This document shows, piece after piece, positions 16,383 to 25,753 of a stretch of 64,000 nucleotides of DNA; position 1 is the first letter of the stretch, and the number at the start of each line of letters is the position of its first letter. The notes beneath the pieces were generated by a model. The model ran no database searches. It worked only from the letters and a program-made list of their open reading frames with translations, and had not been told where the DNA came from. Location of the stretch: contig NZ_QXHU01000001.1 of NCBI RefSeq assembly GCF_009663465.1, forward strand, positions 60,496-124,495, read 5' to 3'. The position numbers and the translations under genes were made by a program. Source of the DNA: Riemerella anatipestifer (GTDB lineage Bacteria > Bacteroidota > Bacteroidia > Flavobacteriales > Weeksellaceae).

Positions 16383-18530
16383 TTATTTCACAAGTTTAAT
16401 AGAAATAGCGTATCCTCCACTTCTTGCCATTTTAACAGGAATTTTAGACTTGCTAGTTACTACCTTTTTGTAAATATGATACGATTGTGGATTATTAACA
16501 TAATCAGCATCTTTACCGTCTTCATAGACAGTTGCTTCATATTTTCTACCTTTATCAAGGAATGATAAATCTACCACAAAATCTCTAGCATTTTCGTCTG
16601 TGATACCACCCACAAACCACTCTTCTTTTCCTTTAGCCTTTCTAGCAGTATGAATGTAATCTCCCGGTTCTGCAGCCAAGATTTTAGTATCGTCCCAATC
16701 CACAGCAACATCTTTGATAAACTGGAAGGCCTCTAGGTGCTTCTCATAGTTTTCTGGTAAATCTGCAGCCATCTGTAAAGGCGAATACATCACAACATAA
16801 AGCCCTAATTGTTTTGCTAAAGTGGTTTTAACAAATCTAGTATCGTTAGGGAAATAATAGTTCATTTTAGTTTGGAAAATACCTGGCGTATAGTCCATTG
16901 GACCACCCATAAATCTCGTAAACGGCAATATGGTCTGGTGTTCTGGTGGGTTACCTCCAAAAACTTCGTATTCAGTACCTCTAGCAGCTTCAGCTGCTAC
17001 CCAGTTAGGGTAAGTTCTATTAAGTCCAGAAGGTCTTACAGATTCGTGAGAGTTAACCATAATTTTGTAATCCGCAGCTTTTTCTGCAATACGGTTGTAG
17101 TGGTTAATCATCCATTGACTGTAATGGTGTTCTCCTCTAGGAATAATATTGCCGACATAACCACTTTTAACAGCGGTATATCCGTATTTATTCATCAGCT
17201 TAAATGCCTCATCTGCCCATCTTTCATAGTTAGTTGCTGCCCCTGATGTTTCGTGATGCATCATTAGACGAATTCCTTTTTTATGAGCATAATCGTTAAG
17301 CATTTTTATATCAAAATCAGGATATGGCGTAACGAAATCAAAAACAAATTCCTTTGATTTGCCAAACCAATCTTCCCAACCAATGTTCCAACCTTCAATT
17401 AACAATGCATCAAAACCGTGTTTAGAGGCAAAGTCTATATAGTTTTTTACCTTTTCGTTATTAGCAGCGTGTTTTCCGTTAGGTGTTAGTTTCGTGAAAT
17501 CGGTTTCTCCTATTTTTACATTGTCTGCCGTAGAGTACGCCCACTGAGATTTACCTATAATCATTTCCCACCATACGCCCATATATTTAGTAGGTTTAAT
17601 CCAAGAAGTATCCTTGTATTTGGTAGGTTCATTAAGGTTGAATAACATTTTAGAAGCTAAAACTTCCTCTGCCTTTGGTGAGGCAATAATGGTTCTCCAA
17701 GGTGTAACCGCAGAAGTTTGAACATAACCTTTTGCTCCTTGTGCATCAGGTGTAAGATGAATTGTAAATTTGTAATCTTTAGCACTAACATCTAGGTTAG
17801 ACGCAGGGTAATCTATCACAGCAGCTTCTGCCAAGTTAATATAGAGCGGTTTCTTACCTTCTCTTTTAAGCATTAGCGGTGTCTGAACTCCGTTTTTGAT
17901 AGGACTTTGTGAAACATTATCTTCCACAGCCGCAGCCCATTTAGCTGGTATTTCGGAAACATTACTCGTCTGATAAACATACTCTTGCGTATCATAATCT
18001 CCAGCCAACCACCACGCCTTCATATCCGTAGGGAAATCAAACTCGGTAAGTTCTTCTTTTATGATAAAATAGTTGAGATTTTCTTGTTGTGGAAATTCAT
18101 AACGGAAACCTAAGCCATCGTTAAAAAGCCTGAATTTAATAACGATATTTTTATTTTGTTCCTTTTGATTTAAGGTAATGGCAAGTTCGTTATAATGATT
18201 TTTGTAGAACTTTTTTTCACCTAGAACAGGTTGCCAGTCTTCATTTTTAGAATCTCTTTTTTCATCTATCTTTACAAAACCTGAACTTAAGTTTAAGCTC
18301 TCTTGATTACTGAGGTCTTTGTAGTTATAAGTTGATTTCTTAAAAACTTCAAAACCTAATTTTGACGGCTCTAATACAGGATTACCTTCATAGCTAAGGC
18401 TATAATACGGAATTCCATTTTCTAGTTTGAAATTCATTTCAAACTTACCATCAGGCGATTTTAGGCTCTGTGCAGACAAGACTCCGAAAGAAAGTCCTAA
18501 GAATGCTATGGCGATATTTCTTTTTTTCAT
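16383..18530 (-). CDS. Glycoside hydrolase family 97, SusB-like alpha-glucosidase
   Basis: A 715-residue exported enzyme with a signal peptide (MKKRNIAIAFLGLSFGVLSAQ). The GH97 N-terminal beta-supersandwich is followed by a TIM barrel with the block GWEDWFGKSKEF and the motif MHHETSG. Three glutamates, E427 (HHETSG), E496 (NSHESVRP) and E520 (RGTEYE), have spacings of 69 and 24 residues. These are the spacings I recall for the calcium and catalytic glutamates 439/508/532 of Bacteroides SusB. This points to the inverting alpha-glucosidase branch rather than the retaining alpha-galactosidase branch. It is encoded after SusC and SusD, so it probably hydrolyses imported alpha-glucan oligosaccharides in the periplasm. 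Confidence 0.93.
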   Translation of the reverse strand: MKKRNIAIAFLGLSFGVLSAQSLKSPDGKFEMNFKLENGIPYYSLSYEGNPVLEPSKLGFEVFKKSTYNYKDLSNQESLNLSSGFVKIDEKRDSKNEDWQPVLGEKKFYKNHYNELAITLNQKEQNKNIVIKFRLFNDGLGFRYEFPQQENLNYFIIKEELTEFDFPTDMKAWWLAGDYDTQEYVYQTSNVSEIPAKWAAAVEDNVSQSPIKNGVQTPLMLKREGKKPLYINLAEAAVIDYPASNLDVSAKDYKFTIHLTPDAQGAKGYVQTSAVTPWRTIIASPKAEEVLASKMLFNLNEPTKYKDTSWIKPTKYMGVWWEMIIGKSQWAYSTADNVKIGETDFTKLTPNGKHAANNEKVKNYIDFASKHGFDALLIEGWNIGWEDWFGKSKEFVFDFVTPYPDFDIKMLNDYAHKKGIRLMMHHETSGAATNYERWADEAFKLMNKYGYTAVKSGYVGNIIPRGEHHYSQWMINHYNRIAEKAADYKIMVNSHESVRPSGLNRTYPNWVAAEAARGTEYEVFGGNPPEHQTILPFTRFMGGPMDYTPGIFQTKMNYYFPNDTRFVKTTLAKQLGLYVVMYSPLQMAADLPENYEKHLEAFQFIKDVAVDWDDTKILAAEPGDYIHTARKAKGKEEWFVGGITDENARDFVVDLSFLDKGRKYEATVYEDGKDADYVNNPQSYHIYKKVVTSKSKIPVKMARSGGYAISIKLVK

Positions 18531-18561
18531 AACTGATATTTATATGTAGTTGAATTAAACG

Positions 18562-18592
18562 GCAAAAGTGTTGTTTTAGGCAACACTTTTGC
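18562..18592 (-). other. Intercistronic hairpin between susD-like and GH97 genes
   Basis: A perfect 12-bp stem (18562-18573 with 18581-18592) with a 7-nt loop lies in the 83-bp gap. No T-run follows in the direction of transcription, so partial termination or 3-prime protection of the upstream susCD message is more likely than full termination. Confidence 0.6.
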
Positions 18593-18613
18593 TATATTTA
18601 GGTTATAATTACA

Positions 18614-20206
18614 CTAGTAACCTGGGTTTTGAACCAAGTTAGTATTAGCTATTATATCCTTTGCAGGAATTGGATAAAGGTTTCTGGTATCACTTACTGC
18701 AGTACCGCCTTTAACACCTCCTTTCCAAGGCCATAGATAAGCACCAGAAGTAAATTTACCGAAACGAATTAAATCGGTTCTTCTTGTACCTTCCCAAGCT
18801 AACTCTCTAGCCCTTTCATCTAAGATGAAATCTAAAGTCAGTTGTGATGCAGTAATATTTCCATTAGTATTGCCATAAGCTCTTTCTCTAATTTTATTTA
18901 CATAAGTAAGAGCTTTGCTAAGGTCTCCAGAACCACCTCTCAATACTGCTTCTGCATACATAAGGTAAGCATCTGCTAAACGGAATAGAGGGAAATCTGT
19001 ATCTGTAAAGTTTCCTGAAACATCAGAACCTGCTTTACCTGCTCTATCTACATTTTTAAACTTAATGAACGCATAACCATCCGTAAATGATGCTATATCG
19101 TTAATTTCATAATTCTGTCCATTAGTAAAGAATCTACCTCTTTTATCTATATCTCCTAAAGCATTAGGGAATTTTTCCACTAAATTTTTAGTAGTTCTAA
19201 GTCCCCACCAACCACCGTTGATACCAAAATCAGAAGCCTTCATATTTCCTCCTACAGCAGCGTGAACTAAGAAAGTTGTACCACCCCAAGTACGAGTACT
19301 GATACCATCATAATTGATAGAAAATACTACCTCATTATTATCCAAATGGTTATCCGCTAAGAAAAGCTCTTCGTAATTTCCTTTTAAGCTATATCCTGCT
19401 GTTGCTACCTTTTCTGCATAATCAGCGGCTTCTGTATATCTTTTTTCTCCTGTATAAACTTCTGCATTAAGATAAAGTTTAGCTAGTAACATCCATACAG
19501 CGGCTTTATCTGCTCTTCCATATTCATTAGCTCTTGGAGCTTTTAATAATCCCTCCAGGTCTTTTAATTCTTTTTCTACATATTGGAATAAAGCTTTCCT
19601 TTCTATTCTCGCAGGAGGTGTTAAACCTATTTCTGTGTTTTCATTTACAAAAGGAACATTACCAAATAAATCTATGGCGTGTGCATAACTCAATGCTCTT
19701 AAAAAGCGAGCCTCATTTCTGAAAAGTCTAGCTTCTTCAGCCTGAGCTCCTGTAATACCACGAGAAGACAGTTTATCATCAGAAGTTTCTCTAATAAACT
19801 CACTGGTAAGTGTTACTTGATATATAACACGATAATACATTGCTGTAATAAATTGGTTGTCAGAACCCCACTTCATTGTGTTCATTTCTGGTAAATTGGC
19901 ATCTCCCCAACCTATTATCGCTTCATCAGTAGGTAATTCTTGTAACTGGAAATATTGTCTCAAATAGTTAGACATACCTCCATCAATCCCTTTAACATCT
20001 GGTCTTCCATCTCCTCCATCTTGTCCACCTATTGCTAATCCTGCGTAACATTTCGCTAGTACATTTTTGTAATTTGCAAAGTCTGAGTAAACACTCACTG
20101 AAGTAACATCACTACTATGCACTTGATCCAAATCTCTTTCGCACGAAGTAAGAGAGAAATTAAATGCTAAAGCAGCTATTCCTATTTTTAAATATTTTAA
20201 GTTCAT
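18614..20206 (-). CDS. SusD/RagB family outer-membrane lipoprotein
   Basis: A 530-residue surface glycan-binding lipoprotein with lipobox LTSC (Cys22) followed by ERDLDQ. TPR-like SusD helices run through the middle (PFVNENTEIGLTPPARI, WMLLAKLYLNAEVYTG). The C-terminal family block is LDFILDERARELAWEGTRRTDLIRFGKF, and NLYPIPAKDI is typical of SusD. It forms the lid over the SusC channel encoded upstream. The 32-bp spacing from susC and the following GH97 indicate a small polysaccharide utilisation locus for starch or other alpha-glucans. Confidence 0.95.
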   Translation of the reverse strand: MNLKYLKIGIAALAFNFSLTSCERDLDQVHSSDVTSVSVYSDFANYKNVLAKCYAGLAIGGQDGGDGRPDVKGIDGGMSNYLRQYFQLQELPTDEAIIGWGDANLPEMNTMKWGSDNQFITAMYYRVIYQVTLTSEFIRETSDDKLSSRGITGAQAEEARLFRNEARFLRALSYAHAIDLFGNVPFVNENTEIGLTPPARIERKALFQYVEKELKDLEGLLKAPRANEYGRADKAAVWMLLAKLYLNAEVYTGEKRYTEAADYAEKVATAGYSLKGNYEELFLADNHLDNNEVVFSINYDGISTRTWGGTTFLVHAAVGGNMKASDFGINGGWWGLRTTKNLVEKFPNALGDIDKRGRFFTNGQNYEINDIASFTDGYAFIKFKNVDRAGKAGSDVSGNFTDTDFPLFRLADAYLMYAEAVLRGGSGDLSKALTYVNKIRERAYGNTNGNITASQLTLDFILDERARELAWEGTRRTDLIRFGKFTSGAYLWPWKGGVKGGTAVSDTRNLYPIPAKDIIANTNLVQNPGY

Positions 20207-20238
20207 TATTTTAAATTTTTAACTTGTATAACTTTTAA

Positions 20239-22965
20239 TTAAAACTGAAGGTTGAAACCTAATGAATACACACGAGGTCTTTGGTAGAAATTGTTATCAA
20301 CCCCATTGAAGACTTCTGGATCCACTCCGCTATACTTGGTAACCACAAAAACATTGTTTACAGAAGCATTCACTCTCAATCTTGCATTTCCTATAAACTG
20401 AGGAAAATTATACCCTATGTTAATATTATCCATTCTTAGGAATGAAGCATCTTCTACATAATAGTCTGAAAAATATTGAGCTTTAGTAAATCCTGTATTA
20501 AGATAATCTCTAGAAACATTTTGCAAATATCCATTAGTACCTATATTTTGTAAATTTCCGTATCTAGCATTGGCATTATTATAAACATAATTACCTAAAC
20601 TAGCTCTGAGTGCAAATCCCATATCCCAATTTTTATAAGTCATTCTAGATGTAAATGCAAACAAAGCTTTTGGCATAGACGACTTATGCTCGTACATATC
20701 TTGCTCGTTTATAATGCCATCTCCATTTCTATCTACATAGTCGCCTTCTATTGGTCTTCCACTAGCATCATATTTCTGCTGATAAACATAGAAAGAATTT
20801 GGTTTATAGCCTACAGAATGTGTTTGTATTAAACCACCTGTAATACCTGATATACCTCCAACAAGCACTCTTTGACCAGCTCCTTCATTAGCTGCTAAAT
20901 TGGTAATTTTAGCAGCTTGGAATGTTGCATTAGCAGAAATATCCCAAGAGAAATTTTCGTTTTGAATAGCTTTCCACAATGCACCAATTTCAAGCCCTTT
21001 AGATTCCATATTTCCTATGTTTGATAAAAGTAAATTGGTAAAGTTAGCACCTCCTGGGGTTGGAGCCTCACTTAGTAAATCTACTGTGTATCTTTTATAT
21101 GCATCTACATTAAATAGTAATCTATCTTTTAAGATACCAAAGTCTAATCCTATGTTGGTAGTTCTTGTAGTTTCCCATCTGATATTTGGGTCATAGCCTT
21201 CTGGACGATACAGTGTATAAGGCACACCACCTATAAGATAATTAGCTCCAGAATTGGATATACTATATTTAGCTAAGTATGGATAGTCATTATCCATAAT
21301 ATCTTGCTGACCAGTTACTCCCCAACCTCCTCTTAGTTTAAAAGTAGAGATTGTAGTGTTACCTTTAAGGAAATTCTCTTGATCAATTCTCCAAGCTACT
21401 GATACAGATGGAAAATATCCCCATTTATAACCTGTACCAAATCTAGATGAACCATCTCTACGCACAGAAGCCGTAAGTAAATATCTATTTTTAAATGTGT
21501 AATTTAACCTAGTATAGTAAGATATCAATATATTGTGTGTAAAGAAATCCACACCACTTGCAGGATCATTAGTTCCATCTCCGTAGATTGTAGGTGCAAA
21601 AGGCTTAGATTCATTCCATTTTTGGTAAGAGTACCCCGCCATAACATCAATATCAGACTCTATAGAAGGTAGTTTTTTAGAATAGTTTAGATAAAATTCT
21701 AAAAGCCTATTTTTCTTTTCTTGCTCATAGTTTCTATTGGTTCCTTTTTGGAAGTATGATGAAGCTAATGTAGGTAAAGTAGTAACTGTTCCGTTGGAAT
21801 TAGATAGGTCTAGACCTAAATTTAAATTAGCTCTTAGCTCTGGTAAGAAATGAAATTTATAGTCAAACTGAACATTCCCCAAGAGTCTTTTTACATAAGA
21901 AACATCTCTTCTTTGGTAAAGCATAGAAAGAGGGTTTCTGGTTGCATTTTGGTTAGGTATTCCATTATCCATCCATTCCCAATAACCGCCCATCGCTTGA
22001 TTAGAAGCATCGTAAATATTTTGTGTTGGATCAAAAGACGCAGCTGCATTGATAGCTTCTCCATCAGTAAACCTATTTTCTACATAAGTCCCTTTTAAGT
22101 TAAAATTAATATCCAAATGATTATTAAATAATTTTGGATTTAAGTTTAAACCTGCAGTGCTTCTTTCTATATTATTAGTTCTAATAATACCATCTTGGTT
22201 AAGGTATCCTAAAGATAGTCTAAATGGTACTTTACCAATTCCTCCAGATAGTGTTAAATTATTATCAAAACCTGTCGCTAATTGATAAAAGGCTTCTTGC
22301 CAATTGGTACTTGCATTACCTAATTTAGAAATATAATCTGCTGATGCTTTATCTTTTACTAAAGTTCTGAATTCGTTAGCATCCATCATATTCACCGTTC
22401 CAAATCTCTGAGAAACAGATGTTGTGGAATTATAGCCTACTCTAAGTTTTCCTCTAGTTCCTTTCTTAGTGGTAATGATGATAACCCCATTAGAAGCTCT
22501 ATTACCATAGATAGCCGCTGCAGATGCATCTTTAAGAATGTTAAAAGATTCTATATCGTTAGGGTTAATAAGGGCTAATGGGTTAGCGGCTCCATCAATT
22601 CCTTTGGTATCTAATGGCATTCCGTCTATAACGATAAGTGGGTCATTAGATGCATTAAGAGACGCTCCACTTCTTACTCTAATTGTAGAGCCACTACCAG
22701 GAGCACCACCATTAGTTGTAATCTGTACACCTGCCGCTTTACCTTGAATAAGCTGTTCTGGCGAAGATAACATACCATCATTAAAATCTTTAGAAGAAAT
22801 TGCCGTTACAGAACCTGTAAGATCTGATTTTTTCTTCTTTCCGTAACCTATAAGCACTACCTCATCTATACTTTTGGTTTTGGTAGAATCTACCTTTTGT
22901 GCTTGTAGCATCGCTCCCGCTAGTAGAAAAGCTGGAGCAATCTTTAATACTGAATAGTTTTTCAT
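20239..22965 (-). CDS. SusC/RagA family TonB-linked outer-membrane transporter
   Basis: A 908-residue TonB-dependent transporter. The signal peptide ends near LQAQ (residue 22). The plug begins almost at once with SIDEVVLIGYGKKKKSDLTGSV and continues with the SusC signatures GNRASNGVIIITTKKG and SIRVRSG-like strands. The N-terminal carboxypeptidase-D-like extension of Bacteroides SusC (about 85 residues) is absent. The barrel ends with VYSLGFNLQF and its terminal aromatic residue. It should import alpha-gluco-oligosaccharides with the SusD-like protein. No SusR-type or ECF regulator is next to it. Confidence 0.95.
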   Translation of the reverse strand: MKNYSVLKIAPAFLLAGAMLQAQKVDSTKTKSIDEVVLIGYGKKKKSDLTGSVTAISSKDFNDGMLSSPEQLIQGKAAGVQITTNGGAPGSGSTIRVRSGASLNASNDPLIVIDGMPLDTKGIDGAANPLALINPNDIESFNILKDASAAAIYGNRASNGVIIITTKKGTRGKLRVGYNSTTSVSQRFGTVNMMDANEFRTLVKDKASADYISKLGNASTNWQEAFYQLATGFDNNLTLSGGIGKVPFRLSLGYLNQDGIIRTNNIERSTAGLNLNPKLFNNHLDINFNLKGTYVENRFTDGEAINAAASFDPTQNIYDASNQAMGGYWEWMDNGIPNQNATRNPLSMLYQRRDVSYVKRLLGNVQFDYKFHFLPELRANLNLGLDLSNSNGTVTTLPTLASSYFQKGTNRNYEQEKKNRLLEFYLNYSKKLPSIESDIDVMAGYSYQKWNESKPFAPTIYGDGTNDPASGVDFFTHNILISYYTRLNYTFKNRYLLTASVRRDGSSRFGTGYKWGYFPSVSVAWRIDQENFLKGNTTISTFKLRGGWGVTGQQDIMDNDYPYLAKYSISNSGANYLIGGVPYTLYRPEGYDPNIRWETTRTTNIGLDFGILKDRLLFNVDAYKRYTVDLLSEAPTPGGANFTNLLLSNIGNMESKGLEIGALWKAIQNENFSWDISANATFQAAKITNLAANEGAGQRVLVGGISGITGGLIQTHSVGYKPNSFYVYQQKYDASGRPIEGDYVDRNGDGIINEQDMYEHKSSMPKALFAFTSRMTYKNWDMGFALRASLGNYVYNNANARYGNLQNIGTNGYLQNVSRDYLNTGFTKAQYFSDYYVEDASFLRMDNINIGYNFPQFIGNARLRVNASVNNVFVVTKYSGVDPEVFNGVDNNFYQRPRVYSLGFNLQF

Positions 22966-23150
22966 TGTATTTTATTAAAAATCAATAGTTATAAAATTTA
23001 ATATTTATTCAACTCAATAAAATCGAGGGGCTAAGTTACAATATATTTTGAAATAACAAACGGAATACTATAAAAATTACCTCCTAATAAATGGATAACT
23101 TATAATAACATTAAAAGTAAAATAATCCTGTATTATATCGAAAAAAAACT

Positions 23151-23158
23151 TAATTTTG
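23151..23158 (+). promoter_or_regulatory. -7 promoter element for dapA
   Basis: TAATTTTG, 30 nt before the ATG at 23189, in the 223-bp divergent region shared with the susC-like gene. Confidence 0.5.
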
Positions 23159-23188
23159 GTCTTCTAAATTTTAGAATAAGAAACGGAA

Positions 23189-24076
23189 ATGAAAAATTTA
23201 TCAGGTCTAGGGGTTGCTTTAGTAACTCCTTTTAACGAAGATTTATCTATCGATTTTGATGCTCTTACAAAGCTCATAGAATACAACATAGCTAACGGAA
23301 CAGATTTTTTTGTGGTTCTTGGTACAACTGCAGAAACTGCAACACTTTCTAAGGAAGAAAAAGAAGCTGTTATACAACACATTGTTAAAGTTAATAATAA
23401 AAGACTTCCTTTAGTTCTAGGTATTGGTGGCAACAATACTTTAGCCGTAAAAAAAGAAATCGAACAAACTAATCTTGATGATTTTGAGGCTATTTTATCA
23501 GTTTCTCCTTACTATAATAAACCTAACCAAGAAGGGCTTTATCAGCATTATAAGGCTTTGGCAGAAACAGGTAAAAACATCATTATTTATAATGTACCAG
23601 GAAGAACAGGGCAAAATATAGAAGTTGAAACTACACTACGATTGGCTAAGGAGTTCCCTAACTTATTTATGATAAAAGAAGCGGCTCCTAACCTCACACA
23701 GTATTTTGATATTTTAAGAAAAAAGCCTGCAAATTTCTCGCTAATGTCTGGTGATGACGAGTACACTCTCCCAGTAACACTCGCTGGAGGTGATGGAGTA
23801 ATTTCTGTAATTGGGCAAGCCTACCCTAAAGAATTTTCAGAAATGATAAAACTCGCAAAAGACGAGAAAGTTAAAGAAGCTTATGCTATCCATAATCAAT
23901 TGGTAGAAATTACACGCCTTATTTTTGCTGAGGGTAATCCTGTTGGTATCAAAGCTGTTTTAGCACATAAAGGCATCATTAAAAATCACCTTAGATTACC
24001 TTTAGTTAAAGCTTCAGAAGACTTACAACAAAAAATAAATTCGGAGGTTGACAGACTAAACTCTGTTTTCAGTTAA
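23189..24076 (+). CDS. dapA: 4-hydroxy-tetrahydrodipicolinate synthase
   Basis: A 295-residue class I aldolase that condenses pyruvate with aspartate semialdehyde in lysine/diaminopimelate biosynthesis. The motif GTTAETATLSKEE, the catalytic tyrosine in IIYNVPGRTG (about Y134) and the Schiff-base lysine near K163 (FMIKEAAP) are all present. It is transcribed alone, divergent from the susC-like gene, and ends in a canonical terminator. Confidence 0.97.
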   Translation: MKNLSGLGVALVTPFNEDLSIDFDALTKLIEYNIANGTDFFVVLGTTAETATLSKEEKEAVIQHIVKVNNKRLPLVLGIGGNNTLAVKKEIEQTNLDDFEAILSVSPYYNKPNQEGLYQHYKALAETGKNIIIYNVPGRTGQNIEVETTLRLAKEFPNLFMIKEAAPNLTQYFDILRKKPANFSLMSGDDEYTLPVTLAGGDGVISVIGQAYPKEFSEMIKLAKDEKVKEAYAIHNQLVEITRLIFAEGNPVGIKAVLAHKGIIKNHLRLPLVKASEDLQQKINSEVDRLNSVFS

Positions 24077-24104
24077 AACATAAAGCATCTACTAACACAT
24101 CTAG

Positions 24105-24131
24105 ACTGCCTCTGTAAAGAGAGGCAGTTTT
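24105..24131 (+). terminator. Rho-independent terminator of dapA
   Basis: A 9-bp stem (24105-24113 with 24120-24128), 6-nt loop and T-rich tail, 15 bp before the corA start. Confidence 0.85.
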
Positions 24132-24146
24132 ACATTTATTAAAAAT

Positions 24147-25055
24147 ATGCCTATAAATACTATTTTTGAAAGCGAATATTGCAAGTGGATTGATGTTATA
24201 GCTCCTACCAAAGAGGATCTGGAACAGCTACGCCAACAATATCCTATCAACAAACTACACCTTGACGATGCCGTAGACCCTAGCCACTTACCTAAGTTTG
24301 AAGAGGTAGAAGGCGTGAAGTTTTTCCTGACGAGAGAAAATGTAGAACTTCAAAGAAAAAACCTCAATGGCATCAACGATGTAAGTACCAAACTAGGGAT
24401 TTTTATTATAGAAAAAATAATCATCACTATACACAGAACTGATAACAAAAGTATTGTTGAAATAAAAGAAGATTTCGGTAAAAATCCTGATAAATACATT
24501 AGCTACACTCCCGACAAATTAGCCCTAATCTTAGGACTCAAAATAATGAAATCTTTTGATGATGAAAGTAAAAAACTTATAGAAGTTATCGACAAGTTGG
24601 AAACCGAGATTTTTATGCAAAATAACTCTCAACTCAACCCCATAAAAAAACTCTATAAAATTAAAAGAAAAGCAGGACTCAATGCTAGGGTACTCAATCT
24701 GTCTTCAGACTGGATAGGTGCGTTTAAAAAACTTAATCTAAAAGATATTGAAATAGCCGACCTTGTAGATAAACAAAAAGATGTAACATCTGATTTTGAC
24801 CATATTAGTGCTCAGATTACTAACCTCATCTCGGTATACATTGCCTTATCTGACCAAAAAGCCAACCAAGTAATGAAACTATTGGCGATGTACTCGGTCT
24901 ATTTTTTACCAATTACCTTTATCGCTGGGCTTTACGGAATGAATTTTGAATTTATGCCAGAGCTTCATCAGAAATATGGTTATTACGCTACTTTGGGAGT
25001 GATGCTCATTATTGTTATAGCTACTTTTATTTATTTTAAAAAGAAAAAGTATTAA
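24147..25055 (+). CDS. corA: CorA-family divalent cation transporter
   Basis: A 302-residue inner-membrane channel of the CorA family (Mg2+, Co2+ or Ni2+). A large soluble alpha/beta domain precedes two C-terminal transmembrane helices. The signature YGMN is at about residues 263-266, between the helices, and the last segment ends in a basic FKKKKY tail. It lies between dapA and a DtxR/MntR-type regulator, so metal homeostasis is a sensible context. Ion selectivity cannot be told from sequence. Confidence 0.93.
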   Translation: MPINTIFESEYCKWIDVIAPTKEDLEQLRQQYPINKLHLDDAVDPSHLPKFEEVEGVKFFLTRENVELQRKNLNGINDVSTKLGIFIIEKIIITIHRTDNKSIVEIKEDFGKNPDKYISYTPDKLALILGLKIMKSFDDESKKLIEVIDKLETEIFMQNNSQLNPIKKLYKIKRKAGLNARVLNLSSDWIGAFKKLNLKDIEIADLVDKQKDVTSDFDHISAQITNLISVYIALSDQKANQVMKLLAMYSVYFLPITFIAGLYGMNFEFMPELHQKYGYYATLGVMLIIVIATFIYFKKKKY

Positions 25056-25086
25056 CATCGCTATCATTCCAAACAGAAAAATATTT

Positions 25087-25094
25087 TATTTTTG
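25087..25094 (+). promoter_or_regulatory. -7 element placed 5 nt before an ATG
   Basis: TATTTTTG is followed by exactly 5 nt and the ATG at 25100, which puts the predicted transcription start at or within about two bases of the start codon. Confidence 0.6.
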
Positions 25095-25099
25095 TGTCT

Positions 25100-25753
25100 A
25101 TGAACTCTCTTACAGAAGAAAATTATCTAAAGGCTTTATTTCATCTAAAAACTGATAACAACGAAGTTACAGTAAACGAACTCAGCAAGTTTTTGAACAT
25201 CAAAATGCCGAGCGTTAATAGTATGATGAAAAAATTTGCTCAAAAAAAATGGGTGATTGCAGAAAGCTATAAACCCATCATTCTTACCGAAATTGGGCAA
25301 AAAGAGGCCGCTTTAGTGATTAGAAAACATAGGCTTACAGAGATGTTTTTGGTAGAAAAAATGGGCTTTGGTTGGGAAAATGTACACAAAATAGCCGAGG
25401 AACTAGAACATATACACTCCGAAGAGTTTTTTGATAAAATGGACGAGCTTCTCAATTATCCTAAAGTAGATCCTCACGGAGAACCTATCCCTGACAAAGA
25501 GGGCAATATCATAGAGCAAAATCTAAAGAAACTCAGCGAATGTACCGAAGGCTCTAAGGTAACACTAGCTGCTGTAACTGTAGATACCAAAGATTTCCTT
25601 AGCTTTTTGAATGATAAACAACTCAATTTAGGAAGCCAACTTACAGTAAACAAAAAAGAAAAATTTGACGCTTCTATGATGGTAACCGTAAATGGTATTT
25701 CTCACACCTTCAGTAAAGTAGTTTGTGATGCTCTTTTAGTAAAGCTAGATTAA
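25100..25753 (+). CDS. DtxR/MntR-family metal-dependent transcriptional regulator
   Basis: A 217-residue regulator with an N-terminal winged helix (LTEENYLKALFHL, VTVNELSKFLNIKMPSVNSMMKKF) and a metal-binding dimerisation domain. The latter includes RKHRLTEMFLVEKMGFGWENVH, EELEHIHSEEFFDKMDE and the PHGEPIP turn typical of MntR/IdeR proteins. A C-terminal FeoA/SH3-like domain follows. It probably represses manganese or iron uptake genes when metal-loaded. I place the start at ATG 25100 rather than GTG 25094, because the GTG overlaps the -7 element. Its stop overlaps the stop of the convergent sirtuin gene by four bases. Confidence 0.92.
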   Translation: MNSLTEENYLKALFHLKTDNNEVTVNELSKFLNIKMPSVNSMMKKFAQKKWVIAESYKPIILTEIGQKEAALVIRKHRLTEMFLVEKMGFGWENVHKIAEELEHIHSEEFFDKMDELLNYPKVDPHGEPIPDKEGNIIEQNLKKLSECTEGSKVTLAAVTVDTKDFLSFLNDKQLNLGSQLTVNKKEKFDASMMVTVNGISHTFSKVVCDALLVKLD

